A stretch of 64,000 nt of DNA from Pseudorhodoferax aquiterrae (lineage in GTDB: Bacteria; Pseudomonadota; Gammaproteobacteria; Burkholderiales; Burkholderiaceae_C): positions 186,001 through 250,000 of the forward strand of contig NZ_BMYK01000005.1 in NCBI RefSeq assembly GCF_014652235.1, given 5' to 3'. A model generated the notes under the pieces. The model was not told the DNA's origin and searched no databases. It saw only the letters and a program-made list of their open reading frames with translations. Positions 9,501 through 18,100 of this stretch are shown piece after piece; the stretch's first letter is position 1, and the number at the start of each line of letters is the position of its first letter. A program made the translations under genes and the position numbers.

Positions 9501-10044
9501 CGCGGCAGGAGCCGCTGGCCAGCTGCAGCGTTTCCTCGGGCGTCTGCACGCCGGGCTCCATGCGGATCAGGTAGCGGATGTCGCCGGCGACCTGCTGGTT
9601 GAGCTTGACCAGGAAGTCGATGGTGCGCTGCGTGCTGCGGTCGATCTTGGCGAGGTACTGCGCCACCAGCGGGGTGATGGGTTCCACCGCGAGGTAGGGC
9701 GCGAGTTCCTCCTTGACCTCGGGGCTGTAGGCGAACGGGAAGTTCTCGGCCGCCGGCTCGAGGAAGAAGTCGAAGGGGTTGTAGACCGCCATCTCGACGA
9801 CCAGGTCCACCGTGACCTTGAACTCGGTCGTTTTTTCCGGAAACACCAGGCGCGCCTGGTAGTTGGCGAAGGGGTCCTGCTGCCAGTTGACGAAGTGGTT
9901 GGCGGGCTCGACCTTGAGCGAGTACGAAATGATGTTGCTGCGGCAATGCGGCGCCGGCCGCAGACGGATGACCTGGGGCCCCAGCTGCACAGGGCGGTCA
10001 TAGCGGTAGTGGGAAATGTGGTTCAGCGCTGCGTGTGTGGACAT
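6520..10044 (-). CDS. Large transglutaminase / DUF2126 protein (1174 aa)
   Basis: N-terminal Bact_transglu_N domain (about 1-150) and transglutaminase core with Cys180 (GSCRDSGWLL), His229 (DLHAWCEV) and Asp245 (GLDATSG), followed by the long DUF2126 region (about 280-1174) with family-like blocks such as MGGEPTFVA, GQGKWYPGEQLPRWAL, EVNIHPAHNW and GTGGGNHFVLGG. Members are found with CP-ATP-grasp and alpha-E proteins; a role in peptide or amide processing is predicted but unproven. The start is the ATG at 10044, just before THAALNHISHYRYDR, where the family begins. The reading frame stays open much further upstream but that part has no protein-like character and overlaps comEC. First gene of the minus-strand operon ending at 1751. 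Confidence 0.92.
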   Translation of the reverse strand: MSTHAALNHISHYRYDRPVQLGPQVIRLRPAPHCRSNIISYSLKVEPANHFVNWQQDPFANYQARLVFPEKTTEFKVTVDLVVEMAVYNPFDFFLEPAAENFPFAYSPEVKEELAPYLAVEPITPLVAQYLAKIDRSTQRTIDFLVKLNQQVAGDIRYLIRMEPGVQTPEETLQLASGSCRDSGWLLVQLLRRCGLAARFVSGYLIQLTPDVKALDGPSGTDHDFTDLHAWCEVYLPGAGWIGLDATSGLLAGEGHIPLACTPQPSGAAPIEGLVDEAEVTFEHHMAVTRIFESPRVTKPYTEEQWAEVLALGEQVDAQLLAGDVRLTMGGEPTFVATSDRDAAEWNTDALGPTKRGYATELVHKLRAEYGQGGFLHFGQGKWYPGEQLPRWALSIFWRADGQPSWSNPALFADERHPAHYTSEDARRFTALLASKLNLTDAFVQAGYEDVFYYLWRERRLPVNVDPFDTRLDDELERARLRRVFDQKLDAVIGYVLPLQVGEGPGLAGSRWTTGPWFFRDERMYLVPGDSPMGYRLPLDSLPWVSKSDYPYFHERDPMEPRSALPAADGLRARYAAASAAGGHGLGTSSSAPLSAQQDPTRFVSATDHPGESARRWQDRRLGDAPTPDPLQAEPANFLRSPNRFESAHWITRTALCVEARDPRRANGPKAEQIGTKSGHLYVFMPPLARLEDYLDLLAAVEATAEELGVKIVLEGYPPPRDARLKLLQVTPDPGVIEVNIHPAHNWGELVQHTEFLYQAAFETRLSAEKFMTDGRHTGTGGGNHFVLGGATPVDSPFLRKPELLASLILYWHNHPSLSYLFSGMFIGPTSQAPRVDEARNDQLYELEIALREIRRNREVYGQDMPPWLVDRTLRNVLIDVTGNTHRSEFCIDKMYSPDSSTGRLGLLELRAFEMPPHARMSIVQQLLLRALIARFWHAPYQAPATRWGTELHDRFLLPSFVKMDFDDVIREMREAGFAFDPSWFAPHFEFRFPLVGQLQNASIELTLRNALEPWHVMGEEGAIGGTVRYVDSSLERIEVRVTGLNESRYVVTCNGRALAMQPTGTKGEYVAGIRYRAWAPPSALHPTIGVHTPLVFDIVDTWMKRSLGGCQYHVAHPGGRNYDTFPVNSYEAESRRLARFFRIGHTPGTMVVPPATIHVPGSREFPFTLDLRR

Positions 10045-10100
10045 CTGCGTCTCTTGCTCTGGGTGTAACAACCATGGCCCTCGCCACCGGTGCCGGATAC

Positions 10101-10130
10101 TAGCAATAGGCGAGCTAGCAAGAGGCGAGC
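10101..10130. repeat. Tandem 15-bp direct repeat between divergent genes
   Basis: TAGCAATAGGCGAGC is followed immediately by TAGCAAGAGGCGAGC (one mismatch). It lies in the 120-bp divergent gap between the large transglutaminase gene and comEC. It could be a double regulator site or a slipped-strand duplication. Confidence 0.6.
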
Positions 10131-10164
10131 CAGTGGCTTGCGGCTGGCAGTGTAGTGAGGGGCT

Positions 10165-12552
10165 ATGACCGAAGAGGCGGTGCAGGCGTCGAGGACCGGA
10201 CCGTGGCTGAGCTGCTGCATCGGCTTCGTACTCGGCACGGCGGCGCAACTGCAGCAGCCTGCGCTCTGGGCGGCCTGGCCTTATGCGAGCCTCGGCCTGC
10301 TCGGATGCGCGCTGGCCTGGTTCGGCTGGCGCCACCGGTGGCCGGCCGCGCGGCTGCTGGCCGCGCTGGGCGTGGCGGCCCTGGCCTTCGGCGCGGTGGG
10401 TCTGCGTGCGCTCGCCTTCGAGGCGCAGGCCCTGGCGCCTGCGCTCGAAGGGCGCGACCTCGTGCTGACCGGGCGCGTGGCGGCCATGCCGCAGCCCGGC
10501 GACCTGGCCGTGCGCCTGCTGCTGGACGTGCAGGCCGCGCAGCTGGACGGTGCGCCCGTGCATGTCCCGCCGCGTGTGGAGCTCTCGTGGTACCGCGGCA
10601 GCCTGGACGGCGTGCCGCAGCAGACCCCGGAGCTGCTGGCCGGCGACCGCTGGTCGCTGCAGGCACGCTTGCGCGCGCCGCATGGCCAGCGCAACCCACA
10701 TGGCTTCGACTACGAGCTCTGGCAGTGGGAGCGTGGCGTGCAGGCCACGGGCTACGTGCGCGCCGGGCCGAAGGACAGCGCGCCGCGCTTGCTGGAACGC
10801 GGCTGGCGGCACCCCGTGGAGCGCGCGCGCCAGGCCGTGCGCGGCGACATCTTCGCGCGCGTCGCCGAGCCGGGGCGCGCCGGCGTGGTGGCCGCGCTGG
10901 CCATGGGCGACCAGGGTGCGGTGGAGCGGGCCGACTGGGACCTGTTCCGCGCCACGGGCGTGAGCCATCTGCTGAGCGTGTCGGGCCTGCACGTGACCAT
11001 GTTCGCCTGGCTCGCGACCGCGCTGGTCGGCTGGGGCTGGCGGCGGCTGGACCGGCTGGGCTGGTCGGCCTGCCTGTGGTGTCCGGCACCGCACGCGGGC
11101 CTGGTGGGCGGCGTGGCGCTGGCCGCGGCCTATGCCTTGTTCAGCGGCTGGGGCGTGCCGGCGCAGCGCACGCTCGCGATGCTGACCGTGGTCGCGCTGC
11201 TGCGCCTGGCGGGCCGGCAGTGGCCCTGGCCGCTGGTCTGGGCCGTGGCCGGCCTCGCGGTGTTGGCGCTCGATCCCTGGGCGCTGTTGCAGGCCGGCTT
11301 CTGGCTCAGCTTCGTCGCCGTGGGTGTGCTGTTCGCCAGCGATGCGGGACCGGCGGCGGCAGGCCCCTGGGCGCGCGTGCGGCGCCTGCTGCGCGAGCAG
11401 GCCATCGTCACGGTGGCGCTGGCGCCGCTGTCGCTGATGCTGTTCCAGCAGGTCTCGCTCGTGGGCCTGGTCGCCAACCTGCTGGCCATTCCCTGGGTCA
11501 CGCTGCTGCTGACACCGCTCGCGCTGCTGGGCGTGGTCTGCGCGCCGCTGTGGGACCTGGCGGCCGCGACCACCAGTGCGATGCTGGCCGTGCTGGCCTG
11601 GCTCGCGCAATGGCCGCTGGCCAGCCTCACGCATGCGGCGGTGCCCTGGTCCCTGGGCGCTGCGGCCTTGCTCGGTGCCGTGCTGCTGGTGCTGCGGCTG
11701 CCGCTGGGCGTGCGCATGCTGGGCCTGCCCCTGGTGCTGCCGGCCCTGTTCTGGCAACCGGCGCGGCCGGCGCCAGGCCAGTTCGACCTGCTGGCCGCCG
11801 ACATCGGGCAGGGCAATGCCGTGCTGCTGCGCACGGCCCGGCACAGCCTGCTGTACGACACCGGTCCGCGCCATGGACAGGACAGCGATGCCGGCCACCG
11901 CGTGCTGGTGCCGCTGCTGCGCGCGCTGGGCGAGCGGCTCGACACCGTGGTCGTGAGCCATGCCGACAGCGACCACAGCGGCGGTGCCGCGACCGTGCTC
12001 GCGGCTCAGCCGCAGGCCGCGCTGCGCGCTTCCCTGCCCGAAGGCCATGCGCTGGCGGCGCGCCATGCCGTGACGCCTTGCGTGGCCGGCCAGCAATGGG
12101 AATGGGACGGCGTGCGCTTCGAGGTGCTGCATCCGCCGGCGGGCGCGGCGCGCGATGCCAAACCCAACACGGTCAGCTGTGTGCTGCGCGTGGCGGCGCA
12201 GGGCCGTGCGGTGCTGCTGGCCGGCGACATCGAGCAGGCGCAGGAGCAGTGGCTGGTGGCCAGTGGCGCGCCGCTGCAGGCCGACCTGCTGCTGGTGCCG
12301 CACCATGGCAGCAAGACCTCGTCGAGCACCGCCTTGCTGCGCGTGGTGGCGCCGCGCTTCGCTTTGGTGCAGGCGGGCTACCGCAACCGTTTCGGCCATC
12401 CCGCGCCGGAGATCGTGCAACGCCTGCAGGCGCATGGCGCCAGCGTCGTGGCCTCGCCGGCCTGCGGCGCGGCGCAGTGGCGCAGCGACCGGCCCGAGCG
12501 CATCGATTGCGCGCGGGCGCAGCAGCCCCGCTACTGGCGCCACCGGCTTTGA
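10165..12552 (+). CDS. comEC: ComEC/Rec2 DNA internalisation protein
   Basis: 795 residues, the usual full length for ComEC. The N-terminal part holds several membrane helices and an OB-like region; the central Competence domain contains VAALAMGDQGAV and the typical ATGVSHLLSVSGLHV block near residues 262-280. The C-terminal metallo-beta-lactamase-like domain (about 530-795) has DIGQGNAVLL, VVSHADSDHSGG and LLVPHHGSKTSSS. It carries transforming single-stranded DNA across the inner membrane. The gene stands alone and runs divergently from the minus-strand operon; the plus-strand ATP-grasp pair begins 83 bp downstream. Confidence 0.95.
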   Translation: MTEEAVQASRTGPWLSCCIGFVLGTAAQLQQPALWAAWPYASLGLLGCALAWFGWRHRWPAARLLAALGVAALAFGAVGLRALAFEAQALAPALEGRDLVLTGRVAAMPQPGDLAVRLLLDVQAAQLDGAPVHVPPRVELSWYRGSLDGVPQQTPELLAGDRWSLQARLRAPHGQRNPHGFDYELWQWERGVQATGYVRAGPKDSAPRLLERGWRHPVERARQAVRGDIFARVAEPGRAGVVAALAMGDQGAVERADWDLFRATGVSHLLSVSGLHVTMFAWLATALVGWGWRRLDRLGWSACLWCPAPHAGLVGGVALAAAYALFSGWGVPAQRTLAMLTVVALLRLAGRQWPWPLVWAVAGLAVLALDPWALLQAGFWLSFVAVGVLFASDAGPAAAGPWARVRRLLREQAIVTVALAPLSLMLFQQVSLVGLVANLLAIPWVTLLLTPLALLGVVCAPLWDLAAATTSAMLAVLAWLAQWPLASLTHAAVPWSLGAAALLGAVLLVLRLPLGVRMLGLPLVLPALFWQPARPAPGQFDLLAADIGQGNAVLLRTARHSLLYDTGPRHGQDSDAGHRVLVPLLRALGERLDTVVVSHADSDHSGGAATVLAAQPQAALRASLPEGHALAARHAVTPCVAGQQWEWDGVRFEVLHPPAGAARDAKPNTVSCVLRVAAQGRAVLLAGDIEQAQEQWLVASGAPLQADLLLVPHHGSKTSSSTALLRVVAPRFALVQAGYRNRFGHPAPEIVQRLQAHGASVVASPACGAAQWRSDRPERIDCARAQQPRYWRHRL

Positions 12553-12565
12553 GGGGATTTTTATT

Positions 12566-12605
12566 TTGCAAGCCACGGTCGCCGCCATCCGTGTCTGGCT
12601 TGCAA
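12566..12605. repeat. Inverted repeat upstream of the second ATP-grasp gene
   Basis: TTGCAAGCC (12566-12574) and GGCTTGCAA (12597-12605) form a perfect 9-bp inverted repeat, with further pairing inside (CACGG/CCGTG, offset by a 3-nt bulge). It lies between comEC and the ATP-grasp gene and ends 30 bp before the start codon, next to a possible -10 (TATTCT, 12611-12616). It is not followed by a T-run, so an operator is as likely as a terminator. Confidence 0.45.
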
Positions 12606-12635
12606 CTTGCTATTCTCCGTACAGGAGATGGGTCC

Positions 12636-14153
12636 ATGCTGAAATTTGACGAGATGTATACCAAGCTCCCCTACGAGTTCTTCTCGAAGGGTGAACAGAT
12701 CCGGGATCACTACAAGATCTACGACGCCTGGCTGGCGCGCCAACCGGGCGACATGATGGCCAAGCGCCGGGCCGAGGCCGAGATGATCTTCCGGCGCGTC
12801 GGCATCACCTTCGCGGTGTACGGCGCCAAGGACGAGGACGGCTCGGGCACCGAGCGCCTGATCCCGTTCGACCTGATCCCGCGCATCATCCCGGCGGCCG
12901 AATGGGCGGCGATGGAGAAGGGCCTGGCGCAGCGCGTGACGGCGCTGAACCGCTTCATCCACGACGTCTACCACGACCAGGAGATCATCAAGGCCGGCCT
13001 GATCCCCAAGGAGCAGATCGCGGGCAACGCGCAGTTCCGCCCCGAGATGGTCGGCGTGGACGTGCCCAACAACGTGTACTCGCACATCGCCGGCGTGGAC
13101 ATCGTGCGGGCACCCGATGCCCAGGGCAAGGGTGAGTACTACGTGCTCGAGGACAACCTGCGCGTGCCCAGCGGGGTCAGCTACATGCTGGAGAACCGCA
13201 AGATGATGATGCGGTTGTTCCCCGACCTGTTCAGCCTGCACCATGTGGCCCCGAACGCCCACTATCCCGACCTGCTGCTGGAGACGCTGCGTGCCTCCGC
13301 GCCGCCGGCGACGGCCGAGCCCACCGTGGTGGTGCTGACCCCCGGCATGTACAACAGTGCCTATTTCGAGCATGCCTTCCTGGCCCAGCAGATGGGCGTG
13401 GAGCTGGTCGAGGGCCAGGACCTTCTGGTCAAGGACAACTTCGTCTACATGCGCACCACGCGCGGTCCCAAGCGCGTGGACGTGATCTACCGCCGCGTGG
13501 ACGACGACTTCCTCGATCCCCAGGTGTTCCGCCCGACGTCCACGCTGGGCTGCGCCGGGCTCATGGAGGCCTACAAGGCCGGCAACGTGGTGATCTGCAA
13601 CGCCGTGGGCACGGGCGTGGCCGACGACAAGTCGATCTATCCCTACGTGCCCAAGATGGTCGAGTTCTACCTGGGCGAAAAGCCCATCCTGAACAACGTG
13701 CCGACCTACATGTGCCGCCAGGCCGACGACCTGAAGTACGTGCTCGACAACCTCAAGGACCTGGTCGTCAAGGAGGTGCACGGCGCCGGCGGCTACGGCA
13801 TGCTGGTCGGCCCGGCCGCCACCCAGGCCGAGATCGCCGACTTCCGCAAGGCGGTGGAGGCCAACCCCAGCGGCTACATCGCCCAGCCCACGCTGAGCCT
13901 GTCGAGCTGCCCGACCTTCGTGGAGTCCGGCATCGCGCCACGCCACATCGACCTGCGGCCCTTCGTGCTGTCGGGCAAGGAAGTGCAGATCGTGCCGGGC
14001 GGTCTCACGCGCGTGGCGCTCAAGGAGGGTTCGCTCGTCGTCAACTCCTCGCAGGGCGGCGGCACCAAGGACACCTGGATCCTGGAAGACGAGAACATTC
14101 CGTTCGCCAACTCGGCGCCCAGCCAACAACAAGCACAGACCTCGGGGGAATGA
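12636..14153 (+). CDS. Circularly permuted ATP-grasp type 2 family protein
   Basis: 505 residues, stand-alone form. Family blocks: FDEMYTKLPYEFFSKG at the N-terminus, GITFAVYG, RVPSGVSYMLENR, VVLTPGMYNSAYFEHAFLAQQMG, LVEGQDL, YRRVDDDFLDP and VVKEVHGAGGYGML, which carry the predicted ATP and metal sites. The start at 12636 has an AGGAG ribosome site 8 bp upstream. Predicted peptide/amide ligase of unknown substrate. The alpha-E gene begins four bases after the stop, so the pair should be one transcript. It differs markedly from the fused copy at 3825-6446, consistent with ancient paralogues and not a recent duplication. Confidence 0.93.
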   Translation: MLKFDEMYTKLPYEFFSKGEQIRDHYKIYDAWLARQPGDMMAKRRAEAEMIFRRVGITFAVYGAKDEDGSGTERLIPFDLIPRIIPAAEWAAMEKGLAQRVTALNRFIHDVYHDQEIIKAGLIPKEQIAGNAQFRPEMVGVDVPNNVYSHIAGVDIVRAPDAQGKGEYYVLEDNLRVPSGVSYMLENRKMMMRLFPDLFSLHHVAPNAHYPDLLLETLRASAPPATAEPTVVVLTPGMYNSAYFEHAFLAQQMGVELVEGQDLLVKDNFVYMRTTRGPKRVDVIYRRVDDDFLDPQVFRPTSTLGCAGLMEAYKAGNVVICNAVGTGVADDKSIYPYVPKMVEFYLGEKPILNNVPTYMCRQADDLKYVLDNLKDLVVKEVHGAGGYGMLVGPAATQAEIADFRKAVEANPSGYIAQPTLSLSSCPTFVESGIAPRHIDLRPFVLSGKEVQIVPGGLTRVALKEGSLVVNSSQGGGTKDTWILEDENIPFANSAPSQQQAQTSGE

Positions 14154-14157
14154 TCCA

Positions 14158-15117
14158 ATGCTGAGCCGCACCGCCGACCATCTCTTCTGGATGTCGCGCT
14201 ACACCGAGCGCGCCGAAAACACCGCCCGCATGCTGGACGTGAACTACCAGTCCTCGCTGCTGCCGCAGTCCGCTGCCGTGGCGCAGCTGGGCTGGCAGGG
14301 CCTGCTGTCGATCAGCGAACTCGGCGGGCTGTACAGCAGCAAGCACGACAAGATCAGTTCGCGCGACGTGATGGAGTTCATGGTCAAGGACGAGAGCAAC
14401 CCCTCGTCCATCGTGTCCTGCCTGCGCGCCGCGCGCGAGAACGCGCGGGCCGTGCGCGGCAGCCTGACCACCGAGGTCTGGGAGACGGCGAACAGCACCT
14501 GGCTGGACCTCAACCGCATGCTCAAGTCGGGCGAGTTCGAGGCCGACCCGGGCCAGTTCTTCGAGTGGGTCAAGTTCCGCTCCCACCTGTCGCGCGGCGT
14601 CACGCTCGGCACCATGCTGCAGGACGAGGCCTTCTACTTCCTGCGCCTCGGAACCTTCCTCGAACGGGCCGACAACACGGCGCGCCTGGTGGACGTGAAG
14701 TTCCATGCGGTGGAGAGCGACTTCTACGGCGCCGCCAGCGAGAAGGACCAGGAGTACGACTTCTACCACTGGAGCGCGATCCTGCGATCGGTCTCGGCCT
14801 TCGAGGTCTACCGCAAGGTCTACCGCGACGTGATCAAGCCCGAGCGCGTGGCCGAGTTGCTGATCCTGCGCGCGGACATGCCGCGCTCGCTGCACGCCAG
14901 TCTCAACGAGGTGCTGGCCAACCTGGAGATGGTGGTCAGCGACCCGGCCAGCGAGACGCTGCGGCGCGCCGGCAAGCTGCGCGCCGAGCTCAAGTTCGGC
15001 CGCATCGACGAGATCCTCGCGACCGGCCTGCACGCCTTCCTCACGCAGTTCCTGGACCGGGTGAACGAGCTGGGCAGCCAGATCAGCCGGGAGTTCCTCG
15101 TCCCCGTTCATGTCTGA
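14158..15117 (+). CDS. Alpha-E domain protein (DUF403)
   Basis: 319 residues, all-helical. It begins MLSRTADHLFWMSRYTERAENTAR, the hallmark start of the family, and contains ARENARAVRGSLTTEVWE and GTFLERADNTARLVDVK. Function is not established; the family almost always accompanies CP-ATP-grasp proteins and is thought to assist them. Unlike many such operons there is no transglutaminase directly downstream here, but two are encoded in the operon on the other side of comEC. Confidence 0.93.
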   Translation: MLSRTADHLFWMSRYTERAENTARMLDVNYQSSLLPQSAAVAQLGWQGLLSISELGGLYSSKHDKISSRDVMEFMVKDESNPSSIVSCLRAARENARAVRGSLTTEVWETANSTWLDLNRMLKSGEFEADPGQFFEWVKFRSHLSRGVTLGTMLQDEAFYFLRLGTFLERADNTARLVDVKFHAVESDFYGAASEKDQEYDFYHWSAILRSVSAFEVYRKVYRDVIKPERVAELLILRADMPRSLHASLNEVLANLEMVVSDPASETLRRAGKLRAELKFGRIDEILATGLHAFLTQFLDRVNELGSQISREFLVPVHV

Positions 15118-15174
15118 GGGGCCGCTGCCCCAGCCCGTGCCGCCGCAGTCCACGGTGCGCGGGCCGCGGCCCCG

Positions 15175-18100
15175 ATGAACCCGCTGCGCGGGTTCACGCG
15201 CTGGCTGGGGCGCTTGAGCGTCGGGCGCAAGCTCACCTTGATCTATCTGCTGGATCTGTCGGCCGTCATCTACGTCTGCGGCATCCTGATCCACGAGAAG
15301 TTCCAGTCGATCGACTTCACGCGCAAGGAGATCGTCGGCATCGAGTACAGCGTCGTCGTGCGCGACCTGCTGCTCGCCCCGTTCGAAGCCGCGGCGCCCA
15401 CGCCGCCGCAGCGTGCGCAGATGCACGCGCAGCTGGCGCGCCAGCGCGCCGCGCACGACGAGGTGCTCAAGACCGGCGCGGCCGCCGATGCCTTCGAAGC
15501 CGCGCTCGCGCGGGTGGAACAGGGCCCGGACAGCGCCGAGGCCACCCGGCGCCTGCTGCGCAACGCGCGCGAACTGCTGACCACGGTGGGCAACCAGTCC
15601 AACCTGATCCTCGATCCCGATCTGGACAGCTACTACGCGATGTCGCTCGTGGTGCTGCGCTTTCCCGAATTGCTGGAGGTGCTGCACGACACCGTGCGCA
15701 CGCTGCCCAGCGAGCGGGCCGTGGCGGCGGGCTCGGTCGACCGGCGCACCGAGCTGCTGATCCTGGCCGGGCGGCTCGATGCGGTGGCGCTGGGCATCCG
15801 CTCCGATTACACGCAGGCCTTCGCCGCCGGCACGGCGGTGCAGCGCGAGGCGCTGGGCCAGAGCCGCCAGGCGCTGCTGGGCACGCTGCAGTCGCTGCTG
15901 ACCTCGGTGCAGCGCCTGGCCGACAGCCACATCGTGCAGTCCGACCTGGCCCTGCTGCGCGCAGAGCATGCGGCCACGCTGGCGGCCCTGGGTGGGGCCT
16001 GGTCGATCACCGCGCAGGACCTGGAACGGCTGCTGCGCGAGCGCGTGGACCTGTTGTTCAGCCGCATGTGGCTGCACCTGGGCACGGCGCTGCTGCTGCT
16101 GGGCTGCATCCTGAGCCTGGTCTACGCGGTGGCGCAGCAGATCGCCCAGCCGCTGCGCCGCCTCGCCGGTGTGGCCGATGCGGTGCGCCGCACGGGCGAC
16201 CATGCGCTGCGGGCCCATTGGCACAGCCGTGACGAGATCGGCCAGCTCGTCACGGCCTTCAACCAGATGCTGACGGACCTGGACGCGCAGCGCCTCGTGC
16301 AGCAGGACGCGGCCGCCAGCGCCCGCGCCGCCCAGGCCCAGCAGATGCTCGTCGAGGCCATTCCGATCGCGCTCGTCGTGACCTCGGTGCCGCACCACGA
16401 CGTGCTGCATGCCAACGCGGCCGCCCAGCCCTGGCTGGGTGGCCGCAGCACCGATCCCTGGCGCAGCGGCCTGGAGCCGGGCGTGCGCCAGCGCTTTTTC
16501 CAGCACCTGGCCGACCGCGGCGTGGTCGACGAATTCGAGGTGCGCTGGCTGGGCGGCGAGGAGCCCTCCTGGGCCGTGCTGTCGGCGCGCCGGCTGCAGT
16601 TCCGCGGGCGCGACGCGGTGGTGACGGCCTTCACGCCGATCAACGTGATCAAGCTCATGGAGCGCCGGCTCGAGCTGTGGGCCAAGGTGTTCGAGGCGTC
16701 CTCCGAGGGCATCGTCATCATGGACGCGCAGCTGCGCATCCTGTCGGCCAACCGGGCCTTCTGCCGCAGCACCTCGTACGACTTCTACGAGGTGATCGGG
16801 GAGCAGCTGTCCATGCTGCTGGCCGCGCAGGGCGGCGACCCGCTGGGCGAGCGCATCGCACGCACCGCGCAGGAGCGCGATGCCTGGCAAGGCGAGGTGC
16901 AGTTCCGCAAGCGCTCGGGCGAGACCTATCCGGCCTGGCTCATGATCTCCGCGGTGCGCGACGCCACCCGCAGCGGTGCGGTCACGCAGTACATCGGCAT
17001 CGCCGTGGACATCAGCGACCGCAAGCGCACGGAGGCGCGCGTGCAGTTCCTGGCCCACCACGACGTGCTGACCGAGCTGCCCAACCGCTCGCTGTGCGTC
17101 GAACGCCTGGGCGAGGCCATCGCCCATGCCGACGCCACCGGCGAACAGGTCGCCGTCTTGTTCATCGACCTGGACCGCTTCAAGACGGTCAACGACACGC
17201 TGGGCCACCACATCGGCGACGGCGTGCTGCGCTCGGTGGCGCAGCGCCTCACGCAGGCGGTGCGCACCGGCGACACGGTGAGCCGGCTGGGCGGCGACGA
17301 GTACGTGGTCATCATGCGCAACATCGGCTCGGCCGACGAGCTGCGCCAGGCGGTGGAACGGCGGCTGATCCCGCTGATCCGCCAGCCCCACCATGTCGAG
17401 GGGCATGCGCTGCACGTCTCGTGCAGCGTGGGCGTGGCGCTGTACCCGCAGGACGGCAGCGACCTCGACGCGCTCATGCGCCGCGCCGACGCGGCCATGT
17501 ACGAAGCCAAGGGGGCCGGCCGCGATGCCGCGCGCTTCTACGAGCCCGCCATCGAGCAGCTGGTGCAGCAGCGGCTGCTGCTGGAGCAGCAGCTGCGCCA
17601 TGCGCTGCAAGCCGGCGAGCTGAGCCTGCACTACCAGCCGCGCGTGCGCGCCGATGGCCATGGCGTGGTCGGCGTCGAGGCACTGCTGCGCTGGCACAAC
17701 GCGGTGCTGGGCGAGGTGCCGCCGGCGGCCTTCATTCCGGTGGCCGAGGAGACTGGCCTGATCCGGCCGATCGGCGCCTGGGTCATCGAGCAGGCCTGCG
17801 CCCAGCTCGCGGCCTGGGCCCGCCAGGGCCTGACGGGCTTCGGGGTGTCCGTGAACCTGTCGTCGGTGCAACTGTCCGAGCCCGGCCTCGTCGAGCACGT
17901 GCGCAGTTGCATCGCGGCCAGCGGCATCGCGGCGCACGCGCTGGAGATCGAGATCACCGAATCGCTGCTGATGGACAACGCGCCGCAGGCCGACCAGCAG
18001 CTCGCGGCGCTCAAGGGCCTGGGCGTGGGCCTGGCCATCGACGACTTCGGCACGGGCTATTCGAGCCTGGCCTACCTCAAGCGCTTCTCGATCGACAAGC

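Noticed and set aside
10045-12588. Open minus-strand frame continuing upstream of the large transglutaminase for about 850 codons
   Set aside because: It is the antisense of comEC, rich in Gln/Arg/His with no protein-like pattern; the family N-terminus begins at the ATG at 10044.
14041-17937. 1298-codon minus-strand open frame
   Set aside because: Antisense to the alpha-E and GGDEF/EAL genes, which have clear domains; the translation is low-complexity His/Gln/Arg, as is usual for antisense frames in GC-rich DNA.
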